Positions 45,329-55,829 of a stretch of 64,000 nt of DNA are shown piece after piece. The notes under the pieces were generated by a model. That model searched no databases and was not told where the DNA came from. It saw only the letters and a program-made list of their open reading frames with translations. The DNA is from Galeopsis tetrahit (Eukaryota; Streptophyta; Magnoliopsida; Lamiales; Lamiaceae), in NCBI GenBank assembly GCA_963675135.1, contig OY776123.1:4590501-4654500 (forward strand), in the 5' to 3' direction. Numbering within the stretch: position 1 is the first letter of the stretch; the number at the start of each line of letters is the position of its first letter. Both the position numbers and the translations under genes were made by a program.

Positions 45329-45336
45329 CTATATAA
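45329..45336 (+). promoter_or_regulatory. TATA box of the MIR156/157 gene
   Basis: CTATATAAG lies about 190 bp before the mature miRNA. That spacing suits a pri-miRNA start near 45360. Confidence 0.5.
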
Positions 45337-45494
45337 GAAGGAAGCCATTGAGATCATGATATTCTTAAAACTCGGCTAGATAAGTACTACACAATTAGCC
45401 ATTCAATTCAATTCTCCCACTAAAAAAATGTAAACAAGCCCTTATTCTCTCTTTCTCCATTAACTATTTCTACCATGTGAATATGAGCTTCAAT

Positions 45495-45645
45495 TTCTTG
45501 GATGGAATGAATGAAGTTTTAGTTGACAGAAGATAGAGAGCACAAGTAAGCATGCACACCAATGAAAATATTATTATACATATGATTTTGTGTATGATTT
45601 GATTTGTGCTATCTTTTCTTTCTGTCAACCAATTTCACTTCTTCC
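45495..45645 (+). ncRNA. MIR157: miR156/miR157 precursor hairpin
   Basis: Positions 45523-45543 (TTGACAGAAGATAGAGAG, then CAC) are identical to the conserved mature miR157. The opposite arm, about 45606-45629 (GTGCTATC, then TTTTCTTTCTGTCAAC), is complementary with an internal bulge. The lower stem continues (GAATGAAGTTTTAG against CCAATTTCACTTC). The mature strand is on the 5' arm, as in all MIR156/157 genes, with a loop of about 60 nt. miR156/157 silences SPL transcription factors and sets the juvenile-to-adult change. The star arm is less perfectly paired than in typical copies (a two-base length difference), so processing efficiency may differ. No protein is encoded. Confidence 0.9.
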
Positions 45646-47189
45646 ACACCTCTCTCTCCGATTATTTTCATATAAAATCAAGGTATATTCATACACATAT
45701 ATATATATATATGCTTTAATTTGTAGGTGCTCGATCTTCGTTCTTTTTTGTAGTTGGGTCTTTTATGTTTCACAATAAAAAATGATGCAGATTAGTATAG
45801 AGACTCAATTTATATACATCTCTCTACTTTTTTTTCATGCAAGAAAATTGACTTTTAGTGACAGAAATCGTGTCATTATATGACTTTTAGTGATAAGTGT
45901 TGTCATTAATTCTTAATTTCCTGTTTGGAGAGAATTTTGTTACTAAAAATTAATTTTCGTGTAGCATTTTTTTTTTCCTATTTCTGACTTCCTTTTTCTT
46001 TATTATCCTTCAATTCATACTATTTTAATATTATATTTTTTAAAATATGGGTAAAAGAACAAACGGGTACACATGAGTATAATATTTGTGCTAACTAATG
46101 TTTCTAATGCAATTAAGCTCAAAGACTCGACTCGAGTAACCATATTTTAAAAAAAATAATTATATGGTTGTGTGAGGAAATGGACTAGTCTTATGTGAAA
46201 TATTGTATACATGCATGCATTTCATTTCAATTAGGCAAGTCAAAACCCTAAGCTCAAAAATTAAATTAAGTCAATTTTAAAAAATTCGCGGGTCAGAAGC
46301 CTGGATTCGGGTTGTCCAGAAAATTCGCGGGTTGCAAACAGGTGGTTTACTACATAACTAAAATATTGTTACTACGAGGCCAAAATATTATCACTACAAG
46401 GCAAAAAATTTAATACTACATGTCAAAACATTCCGACAAATTCACCAAAAAATTAAGTTTTTAGAATATTTTTGAACATGTAGTAATACATTTTTGACCT
46501 TGTAGTAACATTGTTTTAGTCATGTAGTAGCCGATTAAGTTAAAATTATTTTAGTAATTTTGCCCAAAAAAAATAAATGTCCAGAATATTTTTTGACTTG
46601 CAGTAATACATTTTTGGCCTTATAGTGACAAAATTTAGGTCTTGTAGTAATATAATTTTGATCATATAGTAAGATAATATTTTAGAGTTAAAATAAATAT
46701 TCTAATTAAGGTTGACCCGCTTTGACCCGTGTTGATCCACGAATTTTGACCTAATTTACTTTAATTAGTCAATATTGCATGTAAGTTTTTGCCGGAGGAA
46801 ATAGCAGGGATCAAGTTTTATTTCATCGTGAAATTTGAAATACATGCCCTTCACCATATGATACTACTAATAATTTATAATTTTGCTTCTTAATTTCAGC
46901 TTTTTCTCTAGGAACCTCACCATTTGATAGAGTGAGTAATACTCGTGACTTATAGTATATATTCAAGCGAGGGTAAGCTTTTTTTTTTTTCTTTCTATCT
47001 CTCTTTCATTTTTTCTTTTCTTCATTTCTTTACCTCAACTAACCATTGCACAATTATACTATATTTTTTAATCTTCGTGTAAAAAGTAAAGAAAAAGCTT
47101 ATGGTGGAATGAAAGAAGTACTACCGTTGTCCCGCATTAGTTTTAACACGTTTTTGGACACACACTTTTAGAAAAAAGTAATAAGTGAG
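45646..47189. other. Intergenic stretch with a foldback repeat
   Basis: The MIR157 transcript tail may extend into the start. A foldback repeat is at 46285-46745. A Stowaway-like end (CTACCGTTGTCCCGCATTAG) near 47121 appears truncated by the copia LTR. No gene was seen. Confidence 0.55.
46285..46745. repeat. Foldback element with reiterated CTTGTAGTAA units
   Basis: The left side has ACTAC..(A/G)AGGCCAAAATATTxxxACTACAAGGC; the right side repeats TTTTTGxCCTTGTAGTAAxA five or six times in the complementary sense. The outer ends AAATTCGCGGGTCA and TTGACCCG..TTGATCCACGAATTTTGACC are inverted relatives. Confidence 0.65.
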
Positions 47190-47438
47190 TGTTGAAGAGT
47201 AATTACAGGAAATTTCATTTGAGTAATTTCAGCATAAATTTCAGAAAAAATTAGTGCAGGAAATCATGAATTAATGATTTGTTTTATAGTTTAGAAAATC
47301 AATTATTGACTTTCATTATTTTGTGTAACATAATTGTGTATATAAACTAAAATGTATTGTTTGTCAAAAAAAAAAAAACTAAAATGTATTGTAATTGAGA
47401 GAACAAAATGAATACTACATTTTTAGAACATTTTTTCA
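47190..47438 (+). mobile_element. Ty1/copia 5' LTR (probable)
   Basis: It starts TGTTGAAGAG, contains a TATA box (GTGTATATAAAC) and ends TTTTTTCA immediately before a primer-binding site. It is 249 bp long. No 3' LTR was found in the window. Confidence 0.6.
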
Positions 47439-47450
47439 TGGTATTAGAGC
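47439..47450 (+). other. Copia primer-binding site (tRNA-iMet type)
   Basis: TGGTATTAGAGC matches the usual plant copia site TGGTATCAGAGC with one transition. Confidence 0.8.
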
Positions 47451-47597
47451 CCGACTAGAGTCTCTGAAAAAATACCACCTTTGTCCCAATTTTAATTGCT
47501 GTTTTTTTAAATCTTTTTTCCTGTTCTCTTTAGCTTTATCGCTGTCCTTTGCCTTCCTATTTTTTATTCTTCAACTATAATTTGATCCTATTTTAGT

Positions 47598-47970
47598 CAT
47601 GGCAAACATTACTTGTAAAACGTCATCTCCACGAGTGTCTTCAACTGTGAAGGAAGAACAAATTAACCGAAACACATATAACATATAGGCTAAATAGAAC
47701 AAATTATCTCAAGTGGTCTCAACTGGTTCAGACATTACTGAAGGGTAAAAGAAAGTTGCATCATCTACTGGAAACACCACCAGAGAGCAGAAATGCAGGA
47801 TTTGATGAGTGGAAGAAGAGGATTTAATGATCATGTCATGGTTATGGAATTTCATGACCATAGAAATCAGTAATACGTGTATGTTTCTTCCTACATCAAA
47901 GGCGATTTGAGATTCCCGTTATTAGACATATTCCATGGTCAATGATGCAGCTGAAGACAACTAGAGAAAA
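47598..47970 (+). pseudogene. Broken copia gag
   Basis: A start (MANITCKTSSP) leads into a frame with early stops. A second frame, from about 47687, reads RLNRTNYLKWSQLVQTLLKG and KRKLHHLLETPPES, typical of copia gag, and stops at TAA (47826-47828). More gag-like sequence follows in other frames (WSMMQLKTTREK). No protease, integrase or reverse transcriptase remains; the element is truncated. Confidence 0.75.
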
Positions 47971-48099
47971 ACTGGGAAGAAAATGGTAACAAAGTATGTC
48001 AGCTTCTTGCAAAAACTAGTGGCAAGACTAGATTATTACAGGACACTTGCTATAACATGCATAGGTAAGTCATATTATTGTTTTCATGCATGTAACGCT

Positions 48100-48490
48100 A
48101 ACACAGTGAAATGAAATAGATATCAGCCTTTATTCCATCAAAAAGTTATGGTGATCTCCCCATTAATGTGAGACACTGCCAATTCAACACAATTTATTTA
48201 TTACCCATTTTTCTATTTCTATACTATTCTTAATAAAGGATTTTATCATTTCACACATTACTCTAAGGACCAAATCTGTTGCAATGACTTATGCTCTTCT
48301 GCAAGTTCCAACTTCTCATGTCGTGATGTCTGCTTCTGAAGCAAGAATTCGTCTGAAGCTTGAAGGGACCTGATAGCATATTTTATTTCAGTATTGATGT
48401 TTAGAAACCTTATGCCTTACAGACATAGAGAAAGCCAATCATTACTCGAGAATATTGCATGTTTATAGCAAGGCATTAATGTGTCAAAAG
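48100..48490 (+). repeat. Four-copy dispersed repeat R1, copy 1
   Basis: It contains CTTCTGCAAGTTCCAACT, then CTTCTGAAGCAAGAATTC. It is related to 49040-49290 and 57450-57800 (minus sense) and 63190-63965 (plus sense). The upstream part, CCATTAATGTGAGACACTG, recurs at about 62575-62680. One frame reads ALLQVPTSHVVMSASEARI and then stops. Confidence 0.6.
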
Positions 48491-49039
48491 ATCACAATTT
48501 CAATATGTGTCAAACATTCTTCCCTACCAGTCTTATAAATAGTTTAGGTACCCTGAATTTAGCTTTAAAAATCTAAAACAAGCTAAGTAAACGACTGTAT
48601 AGGATGATGGTTGATCTTCCCCAACGCAACACAATGACAACGTATCAATTTTAAAAGGGTAGTTTGCACCCATATTCCAGTCCAAAGCAAACATGGAATA
48701 AGAGTTGGAGGAACTATCTTGCAATGAATCATGAACAATCAAGGAATTTTCATTAACAATGTAGGGGATCAGCCATACATAAGATGAAAGATTGTGGATT
48801 TTGCCTTTCTACAAAACCAATCCATATCCTATTCAAGAAATCTAAAATGGTCATCCTTTTATGTCATGAATCTATACTAGAAAATGACGAAATGCCAGCT
48901 AAAGAGAAAGATTGAGTAAGACTATTTGGGCACATATTTCACGGCCTTAGTCTCGAAACAAGTATTCAAGCTACGTCAACCACTTATAAGACTATTAGGA
49001 CAGAATGTTTGGTACAAATATATTGAAAATTATTAATAT
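48491..49039. other. Intergenic, nothing recognised
   Basis: AT-rich sequence with no frame above 70 codons and no repeat I can place. Confidence 0.5.
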
Positions 49040-49290
49040 ATGAGTAATTAAGAAGTACAAAAGGCATACATAATTCTCCAGATAATGAGCAATTTTTGTC
49101 CATGTATAAAGGCCATAAAGTTTTTAAACACCAACATTGAAATAAAATGTCTTCAAGTCTCTTCATGTGAGAAAATCTTGCTTCAAGAGCTGGCATCAGG
49201 GCAAGAGGAGTTGGAACTTGCAGAAGAGCCTAACCCATATCAACATAAATGGTTCTTCATTAAACTCCAAAATAATTAGATAAAAAAAGA
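49040..49290 (-). repeat. Dispersed repeat R1, copy 2, downstream of LUFS gene A
   Basis: The minus strand reads ALLQVPTPLALMPALEARF across CTTCTGCAAGTTCCAACTCC, preceded by GGGTTAG, which resembles a 3' splice site. The equivalent segment follows LUFS gene B at 57450-57800, so it was part of the duplicated unit. Confidence 0.6.
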
Positions 49291-49694
49291 CCAAGTAACT
49301 TGCAAGTGATAAAAAGTAATTTTAACATGAAATGCAACAGCGTCAGCTAAGATTAAATCAAGTTCCTCAGTTCAAACATCTCCTTGACAGACAGAAAACT
49401 TGTCAAGTTTATAATGGTACTCCGTATGTTCAATGAATTAAAGATATTTTTTTACTGTAACCACAAAATATTGCAATCTAAGTTTTCATCTTGAGAAAAG
49501 CCTTTTTTTCAAAAAACATTGCAAATAGAAATCTTATAGCTATCTAGCATTTGTCAAAAAGTAACAATTCTTCATTTGTGCATACCATACATCTTTTATA
49601 CAAGGAAGAAACAAGAATACAAATATGGAACATGAAAACAGCAGGGTGCAAACATAGGAAAAATGCAAGATGGTGAAAAAGAATGTAAACAAAC

Positions 49695-51467
49695 CAGCAT
49701 CTGCCTGTTCAACGCGGCCTGCGATTCGTTTTGGCACAGGAGAAGCTAGCTCTGAAGTGGTAGCTCTCCACAAACCAGTACCAAAGTTGACACCCTGCAG
49801 AACACGTAAGATAAGCCTCAAATTTATCTTCCATGTGATCGTATATCAACTATTGTGTATTAAAGCAGACATACTTGGTTCAGAAGGCTCTGCTGCCTAC
49901 TTCTCTTGCGAGAGCTACAAGATCAGATGACACATTGAAGAACGATTAGCATCATGCAATTGATATGTTAAACTGTTTCTCTTCGTTAAAGTAAACAAAT
50001 CTGGAAGAAAAGATCATATTGCTTCCCTGGTATAACATGAAACAAGTAATTGCAAATATAGATGCTTACAAAATTATAACAAGATATATAGATGTTCAAC
50101 AAGAGTACCAATTCCAAGCATATCCAAATAGTTAAGAAATACCATAATCCCCTTAAATTTAACCGAACTAATACAGCCAGTTAAAAGAGGCATTCCAAAA
50201 GTTCTTACCCAGAACTGCTACCTGATGGCTGCATACGAGAAAATTGCTCGACATTGCGAGCAATTAAAGTAGAATCAATGGTCCTTGGAGGAACCACACT
50301 CGGGAAATTCCCCATTTCAGGCCTGGGCACTGTCGTTGGCCCTGTCATGGGTGCACAGATGTTCGGTAGCATATTATTGACATTTGTCGCCGGTGAAACA
50401 GGATGAGCATTCTGCAGAACAGACGCAGAAGCCTGGGGTGGCTGAAACAGGAGGGGTGACTGGGGCGGCTGGAACGGCAGGGGTGGCTGAAACAGGAGGG
50501 GTGACTGGGGCGGCTGGAACGGCAGGGGTGGCTGGAACGGGAGAAATAAGTTATAACCACAATCCTTGTTGATAGAGTGATGCAATTAAAGATGCAACAA
50601 TAGAGTTGAATAGAGAATACCGTAGATGTGGATGCATGTTGACCCGAGGGATTAATCCCAGTTCTAGAGCAGTATGCATCCCAGAAAATGGACCACCACT
50701 CAGAAAGAAAACCTTCAGGAGGATTGACAGCTGGAAATGAAACACAAATTCTTAAAGTGATTTCAGCTTCAGATTCTCAAAAAAAATTATATACATATCA
50801 AAAGAAAAAAAGGTTAATACAATAGAATGTTGGATCAGATTTTTGGTTGTACTGAATCTAATCACATAGATTTATAAGATAAACCAAGTTTTAATCAGAA
50901 ATAATACATCAGCATATACTAAAAGACATGCGGATCTGTCACCAAATCAACCATGCAAAAGTTTAACGGTAGATCTCTATCAATCAGACAAAAAAATTAG
51001 CAAATAATGTGCAATTAATATTTTTTTTCCTTTTTTTCCATGAAAAAGATTTGTATCAATTTAATCACGCAATTGAGATACAATTATTTCGTTCAATAAT
51101 AGGTAAATTAAATTAAAAAAACAATAAATTGTAAATTAAATCAGAGAAATCTCAGAAGAAGTGGCAAGAAACAGACTATATACCGACAGACTTAGGCTGA
51201 ATGTTAGCCTCCATTGCTAAAGTATCTGCAGTGGAATGCAGATTTTTCCTCAAGAGGTAGTCATGGATATATAAATCCAACCTTCAAAATTGAAGACAGA
51301 AGAAAAATTAGAAACAGCCAAAATGCAGTAGGCAAAAAAATCCAAACATAAAAATAAATCAAATCCAAGGAAATAAAAACCCTCTTTTTTTTTTTTGGAA
51401 TAACAAGAAATGCCATTGAACTTGTGCACAAAAACACTCACATCTTCTGCACATCAAACTCATCCAT
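49695..51467 (-). CDS. LEUNIG-like LisH/LUFS protein lacking WD40 repeats, copy A
   Basis: Six minus-strand exons with good splice sites: 51467-51442, 51281-51184, 50730-50621, 50441-50209 (or starting as far up as 50531), 49914-49875 and 49794-49695. The product starts MDEFDVQKMLDLYIHDYLLR and has the LUFS signature PPEGFLSEWWSIFWDAY, then a Pro/Gln-rich region, RMQPSGSSSG and a basic RKRSRQQS. LUFS domains of LEUNIG/LUH bind SEUSS-type co-repressors. Full-length relatives continue into seven WD40 repeats; none occur downstream here. The last junction (phase 1, GTTTGT donor) has no visible partner, so the 3' end is undefined. In that frame 42 further codons read as a hydrophobic tail ending in TAG near 49540. 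It may be a truncated paralogue or a real short gene. Confidence 0.65.
50433..50540 (-). repeat. 45-bp tandem expansion carrying 3' splice sites
   Basis: On the minus strand, a 45-bp unit (CCACCCCTGCCGTTCCAG, CCGCCCCAGTCACCCCT, CCTGTTTCAG) occurs twice next to the exon-4 boundary. Each unit contains TTCCAG and TTTCAG in acceptor context, all in the same frame. Copy B has a single TTTCAG|CCACCCC at the same place. Confidence 0.85.
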
Positions 51468-51489
51468 TATAACTGAAGAGAAAGAGAGA

Positions 51490-51960
51490 AAGGAATTAAC
51501 AAGAAAAAGAACTCAAATAAACAGCAAGTGGTGCTGCGTTTTTCTTTTTCCTTTGGCTGTTTATACCAACAAGAGAGAAAAACTTCAACCAAAAAGAAAA
51601 TCCCTTTTGATTTAAAGCGAGAAAATGAGCCTTTATGTAGAGCACTAAAGCGAAAGTGAGTGAGGTGGTGGAAGCGTGTAGGGTGGGGGGAAATTGATGG
51701 TAAAACCATGCAAAATTAATGGTAGCCACAAGAAAACAAATATTCAGATAAACAACAAGCGGTGCTCTGGTTTTTTTTTCCCTTTGGCTGTTTATACCAA
51801 CAAGAGACAGAACTTCAACCAAAAAGAAAAGGCCCTTTTGAATTAAAGCATGAAATTGAGGCTTTATGTAGAGAAAAAGTGAGCGAGTGGGGTGGTGGAT
51901 ATGCGTAGGGTGGAGGGAAATTGATGGTACAGTCATGAAAAATTTATGGCGCACCTAAAC
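51490..51960 (-). repeat. ~230-bp tandem repeat, two units, upstream of LUFS gene A
   Basis: The units are marked by GCTTTATGTAG after AAATTGAGG-like sequence at about 51622 and 51852. They lie directly upstream of the first coding exon and presumably include promoter or 5' UTR. A long minus-strand frame through both units reflects the repeat periodicity rather than a protein. Confidence 0.85.
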
Positions 51961-52667
51961 TAAAACAAAGAAGAGTGAAAACTTTTGAATAAACTCCATT
52001 ATATATATGTATATAACACTAATAGGAAACATATTCGGGCATAGCATCGATATTTTTTAGAATTTTGGGTTGGGCCCATTATTTTTTACTCATTGGTTGA
52101 GAACCATTTTGAGATTATGAGGAAATGAATTAAATATTACTTATAGAGTAAGTTTCTTATACACCAGTTGCACCTTTCAGTGAAAACAACTGATATTGAC
52201 CAACTAATATCTTTTAGTAAAACAACTAATACCATTTAAAAATGCATTTGAATTACATGGTGCACTCAGTGCATACAAGACTTTGTCATTATTATATTTT
52301 CGATGCTCATTGATTTCAAATGGAATTTTTCATAGAGATAATTGAATGATGTTTTTTTATTACAATATATCACAAAATACAATTAATTGATACAGATTTT
52401 AGGTTTCATAGAAAATTTATTGTTGGATTCCAATATCATTACTCTCCCTTCCTATATATGTGTGTGTGTGTGTATACAAAGAAATGAACGGTATTTGTCA
52501 AGGTTTAGATTGTGGTTGAAAATATGACAAAAGAAATTTATGAGAATTGAATCAACAATAACTACGGTTCAAAAATCGGGGAAAGTGGGTGAGAATTGAG
52601 TAGGTAAATTTAATATTGAAGTCTAGAGATACATTTCAATGATAATATCGATTTTTTTCCTTAAGCA

Positions 52668-52868
52668 TGTCTTCTTTTTCATTTTTGATCCCCCTATTTC
52701 ATATACTATCAAGTTTGATCCTGAAAGTACACATTTACTACCTACTCCCATATACAATAAGCAATCAACTAACTATGACCAAATGTGAGACTAAAAGTGT
52801 ACTTTCAGGACCAAACTTGATGACAAGTGGAATTGAGGGACTAAAGTTAAAATGGGGTTAAGTTTAGG
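52668..52868. mobile_element. Palindromic MITE, ~200 bp
   Basis: CAAGTTTGATCCTGAAAGTA and TACTTTCAGGACCAAACTTG are inverted copies. The outer TTTGATCCCCCTATTTCAT and GGAATTGAGGGACTAAA arms extend the pairing to about 49 bp. Confidence 0.75.
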
Positions 52869-54130
52869 GATAAAAAAATGATATTAACTGATGAGTCGGG
52901 ATTATTACATATTTTTTGTGTTTTAATTGAGAATCCTATGAGAATTAATTTGACATTTTATTGAGTTTTCCCGACTTATTACATACTTTGATACTTTATT
53001 TTTCTATTTAATTCAAGTATAAATGGAACATTTTGAAGACATATGGAAAAGAACTGTCTGAGATTAATTGGATAGAAACTAAACGAGAAAAATGCCCAAC
53101 ACCGAGGGCCTCAGCATTGGGCCAATGCAGCAAACTCATGGTCATGAGCCCCTCAATAGCACCCAAGTCATGATTTATTTAATTATGGGAATACCGGAAT
53201 ACTAATCCAATTAACTCTAATTACTTTTTTGGCCCTAATACCCATTAGGGGGTCGTAAGCAGACGTGAGTTTCTTCGGGGAAAAAGTAAGCAGTAGAGAA
53301 AGAGAATGGAGCTGGCCGTGAGCTTTGTAGCAGGAGAAAGATAATTACTTTGGTTTTTATGCTATCTCTCTCTTTCGTTAATTAAGATTGTAGAATTTAT
53401 GAATTCTCCATTTATTTATGTTGATTTATTAGTCATGTGTGGCTAATTTGATATTTTAGTTCCAAGGATGCGGAACCTTGATAGATATCCTTTTTAATAA
53501 AGCGATTAACGGTTTATCTCAATCTCTGTCTCGATTTCGTTGTTATTTGATTATATGTTTTGCGTGTTTTGATTTATGGATTTATTAGGATTGGCCATCC
53601 GATTTTATTTATATATCAATTCTAACTAGTTTTGTTGTGGATATTGTAGAAACTAGGGCATATCACACTAGGGATAACGTCTACATTGTATGAAACGAGT
53701 GTCTCGTATTCATAGTCTAGATTGTCCTATTGTTTTGGTTCGTAATGCATTCTATGAATTGAATTTTAAATAATGTTTCGATATTATTCATTAGAGTAGA
53801 TTAATTAGGGGTTGTACCTTCTAGTTAATTAAAAATACGAAACAATTTACTTTTGACTTCAAGTTATGTCTAAATTTCATATTTCTTTCATGAGTATATA
53901 TCACAAGTGTATATATCTCTAAACATAATACTAAAAACAAGTTAAATATGTTTCTTTAATATGAGATGAAAATAATAAACAAAAATAAATATAATACTAA
54001 ATTAAGTTATACATGCAAAATTTAAATTTGGATTAACTATTTAAAATTCTAAATTTGTCATTTTGAAATTAAAAAAATACGGAGTAGTATATTCTGGTCT
54101 TTTCATTATGAACTGAATTTTAGAAAAATT

Positions 54131-54317
54131 AGTTGGGGGTGTTGGTACTTTTTTTTGGAGCTTATAAGCTGTAAAGAGCTTATTATAAGATCTTATAAGG
54201 TGTAAAAAAAAAAAAAAAATAACTTTTTTTTTACAAAACACTTTCGGAGAACTTACAAACTCATACACATCTTATAAGTTGTTTTAAAGAGCTTATAAGT
54301 TCAGTTAAACACCCTCT
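54131..54317. mobile_element. hAT-like MITE
   Basis: The ends TTGGGGGTGTTGGTAC and TTAAACACCCTCTTAA, with GAGCTTATAAGCTG / GAGCTTATAAGTTC subterminal inverted motifs, match the common GGGTGTTTGGxxxAGCTTATAAGCT family. Confidence 0.65.
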
Positions 54318-54500
54318 TAAACGTGTTCTTCGTGTTTACTAAACAGACGTAGATAAATTAACACTTATCACTATGTCAAATCCGTTGATAGACATCAGGT
54401 TTTAACTGCTGTTAAAAGGGTTCCAAAACTGATGGACAGCAGTATTTAGTTTAAGGCATTAAAATGCAAGACTAAACGACAAACAAGAAGGAGATCAAAC

Positions 54501-54563
54501 CTTAGTTTTATCACGAACAAACATCAGAGTTGTCTTACGAGGATTGAACAATCTCATTATAAC
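54501..54563 (-). pseudogene. RHD3 (SEY1/atlastin-like GTPase) exon relic
   Basis: One 63-nt exon with flanking TTATAG acceptor and AAG|GTTTGA donor reads VIMRLFNPRKTTLMFVRDKT. The plant ROOT HAIR DEFECTIVE 3 family has V(M/I)MRLFSPRKTTLxFVIRDKT here; the Ile before Arg is missing. No other RHD3 exon was found within several kb, so this is an isolated fragment. Confidence 0.6.
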
Positions 54564-55034
54564 CTATAAACAATAAATTTATATCAGCAAATCCATTGGT
54601 TATTAGAGTAGAAGAGTTAACAGATTACACTAAAGGGTAAACTCAAAATGAAATTTTAAATATGGGCTTATTTGCAGAACTAAAACGAGAAAACAGAAGC
54701 TCAGAGATTAGAGCTTATAGCATATCACATTATAATTCAAACTAGAAGACATGAGATTAGATGTATTTATTTTAAGAGTATGTATTTTAGATTGGGTAAG
54801 AATTTATGAAGAAAATGTGAATACATGTATAGTAAAGCAAGTGAATTCATATAATGTTCCAATAAAGCATGCTGGAGCTAAAATGATGCAACTTTATTCA
54901 AAATTTCAAGCTGAACTTTGAAGTATAGTAATATAGGACAATAAAAACTCATTTAGAAGAAAACACACAGCTTTACTCAATTTTCTTGCTCAACTCTGAA
55001 GTAAAGCAATATGAGACTCCTTCTCAATCTGTAT

Positions 55035-55625
55035 ATATACTTCTCTGTATATCTGTGTAACAGTATGCAGAAAGACAACATACCTGCTTCCAATGCTGAT
55101 ATAGAGGCTTCAAATAGTATTATCTTCTTCCTTGCTTGATGTTAGGCCTCAAATAATTGAGTCATCCCAATCTACAACTCTTCCGAAATCTCTTATGTCC
55201 TAGAGTAAATTATCATTAACCATAAGCCAAACCTTGAATGAAGCATTCAGGCACAAAACTGAAAGCACAAGGCTTGTAAGTTCTAATATTGCTACAGCCC
55301 ATTTTCAAACCATCAAACTATCGGTTATTAAAGATAATACACACACTTACATTAAGCTCATAAGGGACTCCTGAATGTGTTACACGAAATTCCTCACAAA
55401 GATATCCGAAAACCAAATGGCTGAACTAATATATTGGACGCATAGAGGACCTTCAGTAATTACTTCTCTCAAATCGCAATATAACACTCATCAATGACAA
55501 AAAAGAAAAAAAATTAATAATATCTGAACCAGAAGTACGATGACACTTTCTAGAAAGATATGCTCGAATGTAGCAGATGGAAGAAAAATAGTGCTCATAA
55601 TCTCTTCATCGATATATATACAAAT
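55035..55625 (-). repeat. Duplicated segment S, copy 1
   Basis: It includes CCTGCTTCCAATGCTGATAT and AAAGCACAAGGCTTGTAAGT, and matches 61385-61800. Exon-like pieces on the minus strand (ending AGCATTGGAAGCAG|GTATGT) contain stops in every frame in both copies. Confidence 0.75.
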
Positions 55626-55700
55626 CAATTAGGAAATTTTTAATTAGGGTTCGAACAGGACATTTTCGAATTAGAGATGCATAAAAAGATTAGGGCTTAC

Positions 55701-55784
55701 ATGAAGATGACCAACCTTTCTGACGATAGACGGCGCACTGCTGAAGATGGAGGACGACGGACGGCTCACGAGTTTCAGCGACAT
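55701..55784 (-). CDS. Possible orphan first exon (organelle-targeting-like)
   Basis: An ATG at 55784 opens MSLKLVSRPSSSIFSSAPSI and VRKVGHLH, ending at a GTAAGC donor (minus, 55700). The Ser/Arg-rich, acid-free stretch looks like a mitochondrial or plastid presequence. No matching second exon was recognised, and unit 2 lacks this part. It may be a promoter-proximal remnant of the gene that also left segment S. Confidence 0.35.
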
Positions 55785-55829
55785 TTTCTGGTAATGTTGG
55801 ATTGAATCCACAGTTTCACTTCATGGATT

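Larger units (their letters stand above)
51961..54500. other. Insertion-rich stretch within the first duplicated unit
   Basis: It corresponds to only about 200 bp in unit 2 (61.20-61.38 kb), so it is mostly inserted DNA. It holds a decayed TIR element (about 52165-52290), a (TG)n run (52459-52474), a palindromic MITE (52668-52868) and a hAT-like MITE (54131-54317). The 53.2-53.9 kb part is unfamiliar and non-coding. Confidence 0.55.

Noticed and set aside
47190..48000. Complete copia retrotransposon
   Set aside because: Only a 5' LTR, primer-binding site and broken gag are present; no pol and no 3' LTR in the window.
50384..50572. Plus-strand Gly/Ala/Thr repeat frame (GVTGAAGTAGVAETG)
   Set aside because: Antisense shadow of the Pro/Gln repeat in LUFS gene A.
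51496..51954. 152-codon minus-strand frame upstream of LUFS gene A
   Set aside because: It runs through two units of the 230-bp tandem repeat; the repetition of the peptide follows the DNA period and there is no domain.
55648..55660. GGTTCGAAC motif near the orphan exon
   Set aside because: Isolated match with no tRNA cloverleaf around it.
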